Shown piece by piece: positions 19,143-26,892 of a stretch of 64,000 nt of DNA. The DNA lies in NCBI GenBank assembly GCA_902363835.1, contig CABJBM010000016.1, forward strand, positions 1 to 64,000, given 5' to 3'. The position numbers and the translations under genes are program-made. Origin of the DNA: Lachnospiraceae bacterium. Lineage in GTDB: Bacteria > Bacillota > Clostridia > Lachnospirales > Lachnospiraceae. Position 1 is the stretch's first letter, and every line of letters starts with the position of its first letter. A model generated the notes under the pieces. That model searched no databases. It was not told where the DNA came from and saw nothing but the letters and a program-made list of their open reading frames with translations.

Positions 19143-19159
19143 TCTGTCCTCCTATATTG

Positions 19160-19984
19160 TCAGCCTTTTACTCCTGATGCCGCAACACTTGCCTGTACCT
19201 GCTCCTGGGCCAGCGCATACAAAATAATGCCAGGGAGCACCACAAGGGTCAAAGCGGCAAACAGCTTTGTATAATCGTAAGAAAATGATTCGGTGAAAAA
19301 TTGCAGCGCTACCGGCAGAGTCCTGTTCTTATTGGAAGAAGTCAGCAGGGAAGCGTAGAAAAATTCATTCCAGTTATTTAAAAACATGAGAATTCCGGCC
19401 GTAGCCAGCCCGCCTTTTGCCAGGGGAAGGTTGATCTGGAAAAATACCCGGAGAAAACCTGCTCCTTCCAGTCTTGCAGCCTCATCTAAGGATGAGGGAA
19501 TGGACATAAAGGTGGATTTTAAAATAAACATGGACATTGCCAGCCCCATGGATAAGTAAACAACTGCCAGTCCCCAGATATTGTCATACAGATTCATCTT
19601 CATGATCAGGGAGAAAATAGGCTGTGCCTTGGAATGGGATGGAACCAGCAAGGTAATGGTGAACAAGGCAAAAATCAAAGACTTTCCTGGAAAACGGTAC
19701 TTTCCGATCACATAGGCACCCATGGCAAAGAACAGCAGCGACAGGAGCGTTGAGGAAATGCACACCAGAAAAGAATTGGCCGCATACCGGAGAAAATCGT
19801 ATTTCTCAAACAGGTATATATATGGCTCAAAGCTTATGGCGGAAGGCAGCGTAAATGGATTTCCAAGAATCTGCGCGTTTGTTTTAAAGGATGACATGAT
19901 CACCCAGAGAATCGGAAAAATCGATATGATCACAGTAAAGATCATAAGGAGATACATGCAAAATACAGTAATTTTTTTCTTCAT
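19160..19984 (-). CDS. Carbohydrate ABC transporter permease, MalG type
   Basis: A 274-residue integral membrane protein with six predicted transmembrane segments. The cytoplasmic EAA loop is DEAARLEGAGFLRVFFQINLPLA, given here in two parts: DEAARLEGAG then LRVFFQINLPLA, which contacts the ATPase. The C-terminus QVQASVAASGVKG matches the MalG-family ending. It pairs with the MalF-type permease 12 bases upstream and the binding protein further up. No ATPase gene lies in the operon. Confidence 0.9.
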   Translation of the reverse strand: MKKKITVFCMYLLMIFTVIISIFPILWVIMSSFKTNAQILGNPFTLPSAISFEPYIYLFEKYDFLRYAANSFLVCISSTLLSLLFFAMGAYVIGKYRFPGKSLIFALFTITLLVPSHSKAQPIFSLIMKMNLYDNIWGLAVVYLSMGLAMSMFILKSTFMSIPSSLDEAARLEGAGFLRVFFQINLPLAKGGLATAGILMFLNNWNEFFYASLLTSSNKNRTLPVALQFFTESFSYDYTKLFAALTLVVLPGIILYALAQEQVQASVAASGVKG

Positions 19985-19996
19985 TGCGCCCTCCTC

Positions 19997-20893
19997 CTAA
20001 TAGATACTGTCATTCATGCGGAATGTAACATTGACTACTGCCAGAATAATAAGGCCCAGGGCAAACATGACCATACCGTTGGCATTGGCATACCCGTATT
20101 TCATATCGGATATGGAGTTGACCAGGATCAGCGGTATATTCATGGTGTCGTCCCCAGGGCCGCCTGCTGTCGTCAGCCTGATCTGCTCATACATGGCAAT
20201 TCTGGAAGTAATGGAACAGATCACTCCGGTTCCAATGGCATTTCTGCAAAGGGGAAGCATGATATGGCGGGGGGGGGGGCCCCGGGAGGCCCCGTCTACT
20301 CTCGCAGCTTCCACCACTTCCTCAGGGACTGCCATTAAATCATTTAATACAACCAGGGTTACAATCACCGCATAAAAAATCCATGTACATGTAACCGCCC
20401 AGAATGCATACGGAGACTGGAAAAACCATTGGACATGAAAGTCCGGGGAAAACTTTCGGATCAGGTTATTTAAAATTCCCATATCATCGTTGAAAATAAA
20501 TTTATATATCATGGCCCATGCAGCGGCTGAGATCACGTTAGGCACCATAAAAATCACTCTGGTGAATTTCCAGCCCTTTGGTTTTGCGTACAGGACAAAC
20601 GCCATGAGAACGCCGAATCCCACATGAAAGGTGGCGGCAATTACTGACCAGGCCAGAAGATTTTTCAAAGATATGAGAAAGGTTTTGGAATGAAAAAGAT
20701 CCATGTAATTTTTAAGTCCTATGAAAACCGGTTTGTTGAAACCATCCCATTTGGTAAAGGATGTGGCAATTACCGTAAGGATGGGGGATAAGTAAAACAG
20801 CAAAAATATTAAGAGGGAGGGCAGTAAAAATAAGTAGCACCACTTATAATTCCTTCTCTCCAAAACGGTGGAATTTGACTTTCCTGCTTTCAT
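19997..20893 (-). CDS. Carbohydrate ABC transporter permease, MalF type, with odd EAA loop
   Basis: A 298-residue membrane protein of the MalF family (N-terminal basic segment, YLFLLPSLLIFLLFYLSP as first helix, then five more). The EAA loop reads EVVEAARVDGAS then RGPPPRHIMLPL. Length between GAS and LP is normal, but the GPPP is unlike the usual aromatic/basic residues and is encoded by an 11-base C tract on the coding strand. The frame is open, so this is not a simple frameshift; it may be a local sequence error or a mutable tract. Forms the heteromeric channel with the MalG-type partner. Confidence 0.87.
   Translation of the reverse strand: MKAGKSNSTVLERRNYKWCYLFLLPSLLIFLLFYLSPILTVIATSFTKWDGFNKPVFIGLKNYMDLFHSKTFLISLKNLLAWSVIAATFHVGFGVLMAFVLYAKPKGWKFTRVIFMVPNVISAAAWAMIYKFIFNDDMGILNNLIRKFSPDFHVQWFFQSPYAFWAVTCTWIFYAVIVTLVVLNDLMAVPEEVVEAARVDGASRGPPPRHIMLPLCRNAIGTGVICSITSRIAMYEQIRLTTAGGPGDDTMNIPLILVNSISDMKYGYANANGMVMFALGLIILAVVNVTFRMNDSIY
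20269..20279. repeat. Homopolymer of 11 G (C on coding strand) in the permease EAA loop
   Basis: Eleven consecutive G on the plus strand, followed by CCCC and GGG. It lies in codons for the GPPPR part of the ATPase-contact loop. A gain or loss of one base would truncate the permease, so the tract is a potential slippage site. Confidence 0.8.
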
Positions 20894-20910
20894 TTTCTTC
20901 CCTTCTTTCT

Positions 20911-20963
20911 AAAAAAATACTGCTGCAATACACCCCTTTTACAGGCTTTTTGCAACAGTATTT
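20911..20963 (-). terminator. Attenuator-like terminator between binding protein and permease genes
   Basis: A 14-base stem with one mismatch (20915-20928 with 20950-20963, outer part AAATACTG/CAGTATTT) ends on the minus strand in seven T. It lies in the 89-base gap after the binding-protein gene and probably lowers permease expression relative to binding protein. Confidence 0.65.
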
Positions 20964-20982
20964 AATTCCCATGTTACTATGT

Positions 20983-22341
20983 TTAGTTTTTTGCTTCCTC
21001 AGCCTTCTGGGTTAACTGGCTGCAAAATTCCTCCGGTGTAAGAGTTCCGTCCGCCAGCTTGGGAAGCAGCTTTCCAAATTCCGTATCAGCAACAGAGGCC
21101 GGCATTACATCGAAAATTGATGCCGTGTATTTTGTATTTCCATCCATGCTTTCCGCAAGCTGGGATAAAATGCGGTTTTCCGCCTGTTTCTTTAAGAATT
21201 CGTCGCTGTAATCCAGCTTTGGAGCCACTCCGCCTTCGGTCAGAACCAGCTGTTCGATTTCTTCCTTGGAATCACGGAAGGCAAAGAAAGCTTTTGCCAG
21301 CTCTTTTTCCTCATCGGAAGCGGTATTGGCAATCCAGAACTCACCAAATACTCTTGGATTTGCAATGGCGAAATTACCGGGATAAATATCTGAGGTTACT
21401 TCCTCACCGGTAAATCCATTGGACCACTTATCTGCTGATGTTTCATCAAAGTCAGAAGCCATCCAGGAACCGTTGCATATAATGGCAGCACTTTTGCTCA
21501 TAAATGCATTGGCTGCATCTGCATAAGCTGCACCAATGGTATTGGCCGATGCATTTTTCTGAAGGAGCTCCTGCAGAATGGTGGTTGCGGAAACGATTTT
21601 TTCATCGGTGTAATCATACAGCTTGTCATCCACAAACTGAGCTAAGTATCCCTCGCCCCCCTCCTGATTGGCAATAAGGGATGTGAGCAGAAGTCCTGTG
21701 GTCCATGCGTTTTCAGCTGTCTGGAATGCGATCTTGTTGTCTCCAATGCCTTCCGTAAATTCCTTAAGAGTCATGTCCTTAACGGCTTTTCCAGGCTGGT
21801 ACATGGTATTGTTATAGTAAATGCCCACAGGCTTTAATACGGAAAGAGGCTTGCAGATCAGTTTTCCGTCTACGGTACAATAATCTATGGATTCGTCAAT
21901 CCAGTTCTTTTTTATCTCTGGATTGGAGTTTGCAAATTCAGTCAGATCATATGCCATGCCATTGGCAAGAGCCACGTTCTTAAACCACTGAAGGTCAATT
22001 CCGCCGGAACCGGGAGCATGGACAATGGCAGGAAGTTTATTCTGCTGGGCCAGCTGTTTAATCTTTTCCGCATACTGGGCCTGAGGAACTTCTTCGATCA
22101 CGATCTTATACTTGCCTGCATACTTCTCATTAAACCGTTCTACCTCAGGAAGGAAGAAAACAGCTCCTACATTTTCACCTGCCAGATAGGTTGGGAAAGT
22201 CATCTGGATTTCCTTATCTGACCCAGTTTCTGTCTTTCCTGCTCCTGATGCAGTTGTATTGCTGTTTCCGCCGGAGCAGCCGCTGATCATTGTTGCCGCA
22301 GCCATAACAGCCGCCATAAATCCCGCCAATTTTCGTTTCAT
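20983..22341 (-). CDS. Sugar ABC transporter substrate-binding lipoprotein
   Basis: A 452-residue family 1 extracellular solute-binding protein. The signal peptide ends in the lipobox ISGC (Cys about 22), followed by an S/G/N/T-rich linker. The body has the MalE-like arrangement with aromatic residues (IICNGSWMASDFDE; FAIANPRVFGEFWIAN) that could stack on sugar. It is anchored on the outer face of the membrane and delivers sugar to the two permeases downstream. The start is 22 bases after the LacI-regulator stop, so the two are one transcript. An attenuator-like hairpin follows. Confidence 0.92.
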   Translation of the reverse strand: MKRKLAGFMAAVMAAATMISGCSGGNSNTTASGAGKTETGSDKEIQMTFPTYLAGENVGAVFFLPEVERFNEKYAGKYKIVIEEVPQAQYAEKIKQLAQQNKLPAIVHAPGSGGIDLQWFKNVALANGMAYDLTEFANSNPEIKKNWIDESIDYCTVDGKLICKPLSVLKPVGIYYNNTMYQPGKAVKDMTLKEFTEGIGDNKIAFQTAENAWTTGLLLTSLIANQEGGEGYLAQFVDDKLYDYTDEKIVSATTILQELLQKNASANTIGAAYADAANAFMSKSAAIICNGSWMASDFDETSADKWSNGFTGEEVTSDIYPGNFAIANPRVFGEFWIANTASDEEKELAKAFFAFRDSKEEIEQLVLTEGGVAPKLDYSDEFLKKQAENRILSQLAESMDGNTKYTASIFDVMPASVADTEFGKLLPKLADGTLTPEEFCSQLTQKAEEAKN

Positions 22342-22363
22342 ATGAATCCTCCTTAATATTTAT

Positions 22364-23383
22364 TTACATTTGCTTTACACTCTTGCCTTCCTCAAGAAAA
22401 TATTTTGTCATATGAATCTTTGAATACTTTTCATCATTTACCATTTTCATGAGAAGTTTTGCCGCATCATAACCTTTCTGCCACATGTTCTGGTTGATGC
22501 GGGTGATAAAAGGGTCAATGTATTTCATAAAGTAGTTGCCGTCATAACCGGTAATGGAAAAATCCTCCGGACTCTCATATCCCAGCTCCTGCACAGCTCT
22601 TAAAACGCCGATGGCTGTTAAATCACTCATGCAGACAAACGCGGTGCCAGCTTCCCTTTTATATTCATTCAGCAGTTTTTTTGTTCCTTCATACGCTTTT
22701 TGTTCCATAAAGTCAGTATAAATCACTTTGCAGTCTTTGGGATCAATGCCGTTTTTTTCAAGGGCATCCAGGTAACCTTGCTGACGTCTGATGGAAACAT
22801 CAGACTTTTTCCGCCCATAAACAAGAATCAGCTTCCGGTGTCCGGAGTCGATCACGTACTGGGTGATCTGCTCAAACGCCTTTCTGTCATCTGTCATGAC
22901 GGCCGATGTGCATGCTCCGTCCAGCTGGATATCAATGGATACACAGGGAAGTGTGGAGCGAGGCAGGGTTTTCACCAAAGGATCGGTTATCCTGAGTCCC
23001 ATAATTACGGCTCCTGACAATGAATATTCTCTGCAAAATGTGTCAAAATCCTTTTTTTCCTGTTCTTCCTTTCCAATGGAATACATGGCCAGATTGATTT
23101 CATGCTTCATCATGTAGGAATAAGCTCCCTGGATAATATGCATCATGAACTCGTTTGACTGACTCTCTTCCAAAAGTCCGCAAATGAGTAAAGCCACATT
23201 TTTTTTGTTCTTTGAAGACAGATTTTTGGCACTGGTATTGGGAACATACCCAAGTCTTTCCGCCGCCTCCACCACGCGCGCCCTGGTTTTGGCCGACACA
23301 TCACTGTATCCGTTTAAAGCTCTTGATACCGTACTTACCGATAATCCCGTTTCCTGTGCCACATCGTAAATTGATTTTGCCAT
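22364..23383 (-). CDS. LacI-family transcriptional regulator of the alpha-glucoside operon
   Basis: About 339 residues. An N-terminal HTH (IYDVAQETGLSVSTVSRALN, with the following hinge-helix region ending GYVPNTSAKNL) and a periplasmic-binding-protein-like effector domain (GAVIMGLR, FVCMSDLTAIGVLRA, ITGYDG). The start at 23383 follows GAGGTG; an upstream in-frame ATG adds a basic stretch not typical of the family. It is the first gene of the operon and its promoter region has two near-identical palindromes with CG at the centre, so autoregulation is likely. The effector is presumably the imported sugar or a phosphorylated derivative. Confidence 0.92.
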   Translation of the reverse strand: MAKSIYDVAQETGLSVSTVSRALNGYSDVSAKTRARVVEAAERLGYVPNTSAKNLSSKNKKNVALLICGLLEESQSNEFMMHIIQGAYSYMMKHEINLAMYSIGKEEQEKKDFDTFCREYSLSGAVIMGLRITDPLVKTLPRSTLPCVSIDIQLDGACTSAVMTDDRKAFEQITQYVIDSGHRKLILVYGRKKSDVSIRRQQGYLDALEKNGIDPKDCKVIYTDFMEQKAYEGTKKLLNEYKREAGTAFVCMSDLTAIGVLRAVQELGYESPEDFSITGYDGNYFMKYIDPFITRINQNMWQKGYDAAKLLMKMVNDEKYSKIHMTKYFLEEGKSVKQM

Positions 23384-23398
23384 TTTACACCTCATTTT

Positions 23399-23414
23399 CC
23401 AAAAACGTTTTTGG
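23399..23414. promoter_or_regulatory. LacI-type operator, proximal
   Basis: Perfect 16-base palindrome CCAAAAACGTTTTTGG, with the central CG typical of LacI-family sites, 15 bases before the regulator start codon. Confidence 0.75.
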
Positions 23415-23468
23415 TCCTTGGTTTTTTTTAACACTTCTCTTTAGAAGTGTTGTACGAAAGATCCATCT

Positions 23469-23484
23469 TCAAAAACGTTTTTGA
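23469..23484. promoter_or_regulatory. LacI-type operator, distal
   Basis: Perfect 16-base palindrome TCAAAAACGTTTTTGA, sharing the 14-base core CAAAAACGTTTTTG with the proximal site. Centre-to-centre distance is 70 bases, and it lies just after the -10 region. Between the two is a 9-bp inverted repeat AACACTTCT...AGAAGTGTT (23430-23451) with no T tract. Confidence 0.75.
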
Positions 23485-23491
23485 TGATTCT

Positions 23492-23520
23492 AAAGTAACA
23501 CTTTCTTGGGTATGTGTCAA
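23492..23520 (-). promoter_or_regulatory. Candidate promoter of the LacI-controlled operon
   Basis: On the minus strand, TTGACA (23520-23515), a 17-base spacer and TACTTT (23497-23492). The -35 is perfect and the -10 weak. The distal operator starts eight bases downstream, suitable for repression. Confidence 0.55.
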
Positions 23521-23702
23521 TATATTTTATGTTTTTTGTGATATATGCTGTGTTATTGTTGTTACTTTTGTGCATTTTGTCCTTTCGTATTTGTTGGATA
23601 TTTGTTGAGGAGGTTGTGCAAGAAAAAGACTGTCTCCGGGCCGGCCGGAAGCGTCAGAGAAAGGATGCTCTTAAAAGGGCCAAAAGTGTTCCCGGATAGA
23701 AG

Positions 23703-24536
23703 CTATTTCTTTCTGTTGCGAGACAGATAAAAGAAAAGAACAAGGATAAAAGAAATGGTCTGTGCAATGGCAATGCGGATGGTCAAAAGTTCATCCACGC
23801 CGGAAGCGGTAACCACATGCAGCAGATTAGCTGTAGTATTGTTTACAAAATGGGCTGCCATTCCTGCCCACAGGGATCCTGTAAGCTTGAAAAGCATGCA
23901 GTACTGAATGCCCAGCAGAGTGCTGGTGACTACCAATAACAGACCGGCCATGAATGCGCCCGCCATGGATTGATTTCCGTCTATTACATTTCTAAGTGGC
24001 TGCATAATGTGCCAGATTCCAAAAAGAATGGAAGACAGCATGCATGCAACAGCAAAAGAATACTTTTCTTCTGACAACCGGACAAATAATCCGCGAAAAA
24101 CTCCTTCTTCCATAATCACATTAATTATGTTTCCTGCTACGCAGATAAAGAGGAACAGGAGACCATTCTCCATCCCCCTGTTGCCTAAAATGGAGTAGCT
24201 GGTTACATAAAATTTAAATGCCGGAAAATTGCCTTCCGCCGACTGCATGAGTATTTCAATTCCATAACCTGCCGTAAAAACACCGGCTCCCAGCAAAGTT
24301 CCTAATAAAATATTGGGAAACACCTTTTTGGGAGAAAAACCGATTTCTGACCATGAATAACGAAAAAACGGCAAGGCTGCTGCCAGCAGAAAAATGCCGG
24401 CCAGTTTATGTATAAATGCTTCGCCGATTATGGACTGGTCGGTGCGAAATAGGAAGTATTCAATCGCTCTTAAGGAAAAGCAAATGGCATAAAATATAAA
24501 AACAATTAGGATTGGGGTTCGTTTATAATTCTGCAT
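23703..24536 (-). CDS. CPBP-family intramembrane metalloprotease (Abi/Rce1-like)
   Basis: About 277 residues, eight or so hydrophobic helices. The CPBP motifs are present: EE-x3-R in MEEGVFRGLFV, F-x3-H in FGIWHIM, and H-x3-N in AAHFVNN near the C-terminus. In bacteria these proteins are linked to bacteriocin immunity or maturation, or have unknown targets. The start at 24536 has AAAGGAG six bases upstream; a longer frame to 24653 would overlap the -10 of the promoter at 24652-24680. Transcribed alone. Its position beside the tail-like cluster may be chance. Confidence 0.88.
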   Translation of the reverse strand: MQNYKRTPILIVFIFYAICFSLRAIEYFLFRTDQSIIGEAFIHKLAGIFLLAAALPFFRYSWSEIGFSPKKVFPNILLGTLLGAGVFTAGYGIEILMQSAEGNFPAFKFYVTSYSILGNRGMENGLLFLFICVAGNIINVIMEEGVFRGLFVRLSEEKYSFAVACMLSSILFGIWHIMQPLRNVIDGNQSMAGAFMAGLLLVVTSTLLGIQYCMLFKLTGSLWAGMAAHFVNNTTANLLHVVTASGVDELLTIRIAIAQTISFILVLFFYLSRNRKK

Positions 24537-24651
24537 AGTGGCTCCTTTCTGACTGTTACTTATGAAATCGGAAAAATTACACTGCCTCTGATCCTTGGGA
24601 TTATCTTCTGATGAACATTTGGGGGCCGCACAATAATCATTTATATAGGTC

Positions 24652-24680
24652 ATTCTAACATAGTGTGTAAATAATTTCCA
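24652..24680 (-). promoter_or_regulatory. Promoter of the CPBP protease gene
   Basis: On the minus strand, TGGAAA (24680-24675), a 17-base spacer and TAGAAT (24657-24652) preceded by TGT as an extended -10. The rest of the 24537-24886 gap holds the hairpin at 24827-24850 and no other feature I could recognise. Confidence 0.6.
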
Positions 24681-24826
24681 GCAGCTTTAGGCTGCTGCCT
24701 TGATTGAGGATTGGGAAATGGTTGAGAAATGAGAAATAATTGAGAAATACCTGCCTGTAATGTTCAATGTGGTTTCTAATTTCTGTTTGTAAGTATAACT
24801 TCTTCTTTTCCATAAAAATGACCCTT

Positions 24827-24850
24827 CATGTTGGATTTTTATCCAACATG
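24827..24850 (-). terminator. Hairpin downstream of the endolysin gene
   Basis: Perfect 10-bp stem CATGTTGGAT...ATCCAACATG with a 4-T loop, 37 bases past the endolysin stop. The T tract on the minus strand is short and offset (CATTTTTATGG), so it is a weak terminator closing the tail cluster. Confidence 0.5.
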
Positions 24851-24886
24851 AAAGGTTCACTTCAATTACCTGACTTTCCTCTTTTT

Positions 24887-25717
24887 TCAGACAATATGCA
24901 TGGCACCGTTGTCGTCTGTATCCAGAGATATTTTTCCTTCAAACATACTTCCGTCTTCTGTCGCCCTATACAGTTCTTCCTTCCAGATGATCCACTGGTT
25001 TTTTGCCATAGCACCGTTGTCATTCAAATAGTACCATTTGCCGTCTGATCCCGTCTTCCATGTGTTTTTTACCATAAATCCGGCACCATCGAACCAGTAC
25101 CAGGTTTCCCCATCTTTGTACCAGTCGTTTTTAACATAGTTTCCAGTATCTCCCAGATAGAACCTCCATCCGCCGTTCTCTTCTACCCAGCCGGATTTAG
25201 GCTGATTTTCTTCTGCCAGGGATGCTTTAAAATCATTCCAGGTATGCTTCGTGTGATTGTACACGTAAGGATTAGGGCAAATTTTACCCGTCACATCATA
25301 GTGGCGGATTACGTGATCTGCCGGGACATTGTACCGCTTCATCAGCTCTTTTGTTAGCTGGGTAGCTGCCTTTACCGTTGCGTCTTCAAAATACCAGTCC
25401 CTGCTGGTTTCTGACTGGCTGCCATTATTCCTGACACAGAACTCTATTCCCAGGCTGTTGCTGTTGCGGCATTCCAGATGGATATAGGATTTTGCCCCGC
25501 AATGCCATGCAATATCTTTGTCCTCAACGGACTGCCATATTTCTCCGCTGAAGCCAACAAAATAATGGGCGCTGGCTCCGATGTATTGGGAAGCGTAATA
25601 TTTACAGTTTGCTTCCGCTCCTCCAAGAGCCCCTACATAATGGATTACAATATATTTTATCCGGTCTATCTGACCGTCGCTATAGTTATATGGTGTCAAT
25701 AGTTTGTGAACTTCCAT
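24887..25717 (-). CDS. N-acetylmuramoyl-L-alanine amidase endolysin with cell-wall-binding repeats
   Basis: A 276-residue protein. Residues about 15-160 are an Amidase_2 (PGRP-like) zinc domain with ligands in IVIHYVG and in RHYDVTGKICPNP. The C-terminus has three or four choline-binding-type repeats (GGWRFYLGDTG, TWYWFDGAGFMV, KWYYLNDNGAM). It cuts the stem peptide from MurNAc; with the holin it would lyse the producer and release tail particles. No signal peptide, as expected for a holin-dependent lysin. The start at 25717 gives MEVHKLLTPYNY. The repeats resemble those of the phase-variable wall protein at 3227-4879, so both may bind the same wall polymer. Confidence 0.9.
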   Translation of the reverse strand: MEVHKLLTPYNYSDGQIDRIKYIVIHYVGALGGAEANCKYYASQYIGASAHYFVGFSGEIWQSVEDKDIAWHCGAKSYIHLECRNSNSLGIEFCVRNNGSQSETSRDWYFEDATVKAATQLTKELMKRYNVPADHVIRHYDVTGKICPNPYVYNHTKHTWNDFKASLAEENQPKSGWVEENGGWRFYLGDTGNYVKNDWYKDGETWYWFDGAGFMVKNTWKTGSDGKWYYLNDNGAMAKNQWIIWKEELYRATEDGSMFEGKISLDTDDNGAMHIV

Positions 25718-25718
25718 A

Positions 25719-25874
25719 TTAAATCCCTTCCCTTCCGTCCACAAAGCCCATCTCATCGGCATCAAAGGATTCCCGGAAACGTTTAATTTCCGTGTAATCG
25801 GAATCCTTTAGATTTTCCTGTATTCCCAACAGTTCCATGTTTGACATATCTTCTGTAGCTAAGCTTTTAACCAT
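25719..25874 (-). CDS. Small acidic protein between holin and endolysin
   Basis: A 51-residue frame (MVKSLATEDMSNMELLGIQE..., ending FVDGREGI) with AAGG seven bases before the ATG at 25874 and its stop two bases above the endolysin start codon, so probably translationally coupled. Acidic, soluble, no transmembrane helix. I do not recognise a family. Small accessory genes at this position are common in phage lysis modules; the function is unknown. Confidence 0.55.
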   Translation of the reverse strand: MVKSLATEDMSNMELLGIQENLKDSDYTEIKRFRESFDADEMGFVDGREGI

Positions 25875-25954
25875 AAAGTTACCTTGTCCTTTTTATTATT
25901 ATAATATGATGTAAGGTGTGGGAATGTACCAGGGCTGAGTTGGGCCTTTTGCTG

Positions 25955-26374
25955 TTATTGTGATGTTTGTGATTTTTTATTTAAAATGTCTATGGCTCTA
26001 ATCAGGACCGCTGGAAGAGGCAGGCCCATGAGGCCTGCATTTTCTACGATAGATATGAGTTCGTTTGCCATAAAGCCGATGATTACTGTGTCGCGTATGT
26101 AAGGGGTGCCTAGGGATAGGTCCAGGCGGTGGGCGATTGAGACAAACAGTAGGGTCATGCATTTTCTGCACAGGCCCTTCCATCCGGCTTTGGATTCCAG
26201 GGTGCCTGTTTCTGTCTTTTTGCTGTTGTGGAATATTCCCGCTACGGCTAGGCCGGAGAAGAAATCGATGGCCATGAATAGGATTAGGGTGCTTATACTG
26301 ACGTCCCAGATGCCGAATAGGGTTGTTATGATGTTGACGGTGATTCCGATAAGGGTGCATAGTATGTGTTTCAT
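25955..26374 (-). CDS. Phage holin, TcdE/UtxA (phage_holin_4) family
   Basis: A 139-residue membrane protein with three hydrophobic segments (ILCTLIGITVNIITTLFGIW; LILFMAIDFFSGLAVAG; TVIIGFMANELISIVENAGL). The motif FMAIDFFSGLAVA and the late ELISIVENAG are typical of this holin family, which includes TcdE. It would form lesions that let the amidase reach the wall. GAAGGTG precedes the ATG. It belongs to the lysis module at the end of the tail operon. Confidence 0.9.
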   Translation of the reverse strand: MKHILCTLIGITVNIITTLFGIWDVSISTLILFMAIDFFSGLAVAGIFHNSKKTETGTLESKAGWKGLCRKCMTLLFVSIAHRLDLSLGTPYIRDTVIIGFMANELISIVENAGLMGLPLPAVLIRAIDILNKKSQTSQ

Positions 26375-26547
26375 TTTTCACCTTCTTTTTTTATAGTTGC
26401 TTTACAATTGAGTATTATCAATATTTTCCTTTTACTTTGTCAGACTTTTATAAATTAATGCTAACTATTGTCTTACCTCTCTAACAGTATATTTTAATTA
26501 GGTTTTATTTTTATTAAAGCAATAGTATATTTAATTTTACAATTCTA

Positions 26548-26877
26548 ATGGCTGCTCAATTAAATAGTAATTTACAGGATCAGATTACTACAATAAATAT
26601 CAATCTAACCACCATAAGCAGCAGCTTGGCACAAAAAGGTACCGACATTTATATCCGCAAGGGGAACATAGTTGAAGCCTCTATCGTAAATGAATGGATG
26701 AATCAACGGAACGTGCCTAGCGGATACCGTCCGGCTGGAATGAGGCACTTCTTGCTGTGGGGTAGTACGACAAGTAGCATTGCAGATGTATACTATTATA
26801 ATGGCAAGTTTAATAGTGCTGACCACAATTTTGCTGGCACAATGGTCTGGATTACTATCGATCCAATGCCGTCTTAA
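26548..26877 (+). CDS. Silent alternative tail-fibre C-terminus in opposite orientation
   Basis: A 109-codon plus-strand frame inside an otherwise all-minus tail operon, ending 15 bases from the end of the fibre gene. There is no ribosome site before its ATG. Its opening AAQLNSNL matches YAQLNSDL of the fibre in the same reading frame, and the 21 bases 26554-26574 match the reverse complement of 27175-27195 with one mismatch. The rest (ending FAGTMVWITIDPMPS) differs wholly from the expressed tip but has a similar length (100 against about 95 residues). This fits a cassette that becomes the expressed fibre tip when the segment inverts, as in Mu-type fibre switches. An independent gene is less likely. 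Confidence 0.7.
   Translation: MAAQLNSNLQDQITTININLTTISSSLAQKGTDIYIRKGNIVEASIVNEWMNQRNVPSGYRPAGMRHFLLWGSTTSSIADVYYYNGKFNSADHNFAGTMVWITIDPMPS
26554..26574 (+). repeat. 21-bp fibre inversion repeat, cassette copy
   Basis: Begins GCTCAATTAAATAGT and continues AATTTA. It matches the fibre-gene copy in reverse orientation at 20 of 21 positions (A for G at position 16). Flanks do not match. In the reading frame it encodes AQLNSNL. Confidence 0.75.
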
Positions 26878-26892
26878 ATGATCACTTAAACT

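Noticed and set aside
20260..20300. Frameshift at the G tract in the permease gene
   Set aside because: The frame stays open and the loop length between GAS and LP is normal, so no frameshift is present in this sequence.
23430..23451. 9-bp inverted repeat upstream of the LacI gene as a terminator
   Set aside because: On the coding strand it is followed by A, not T; at most a regulatory palindrome.
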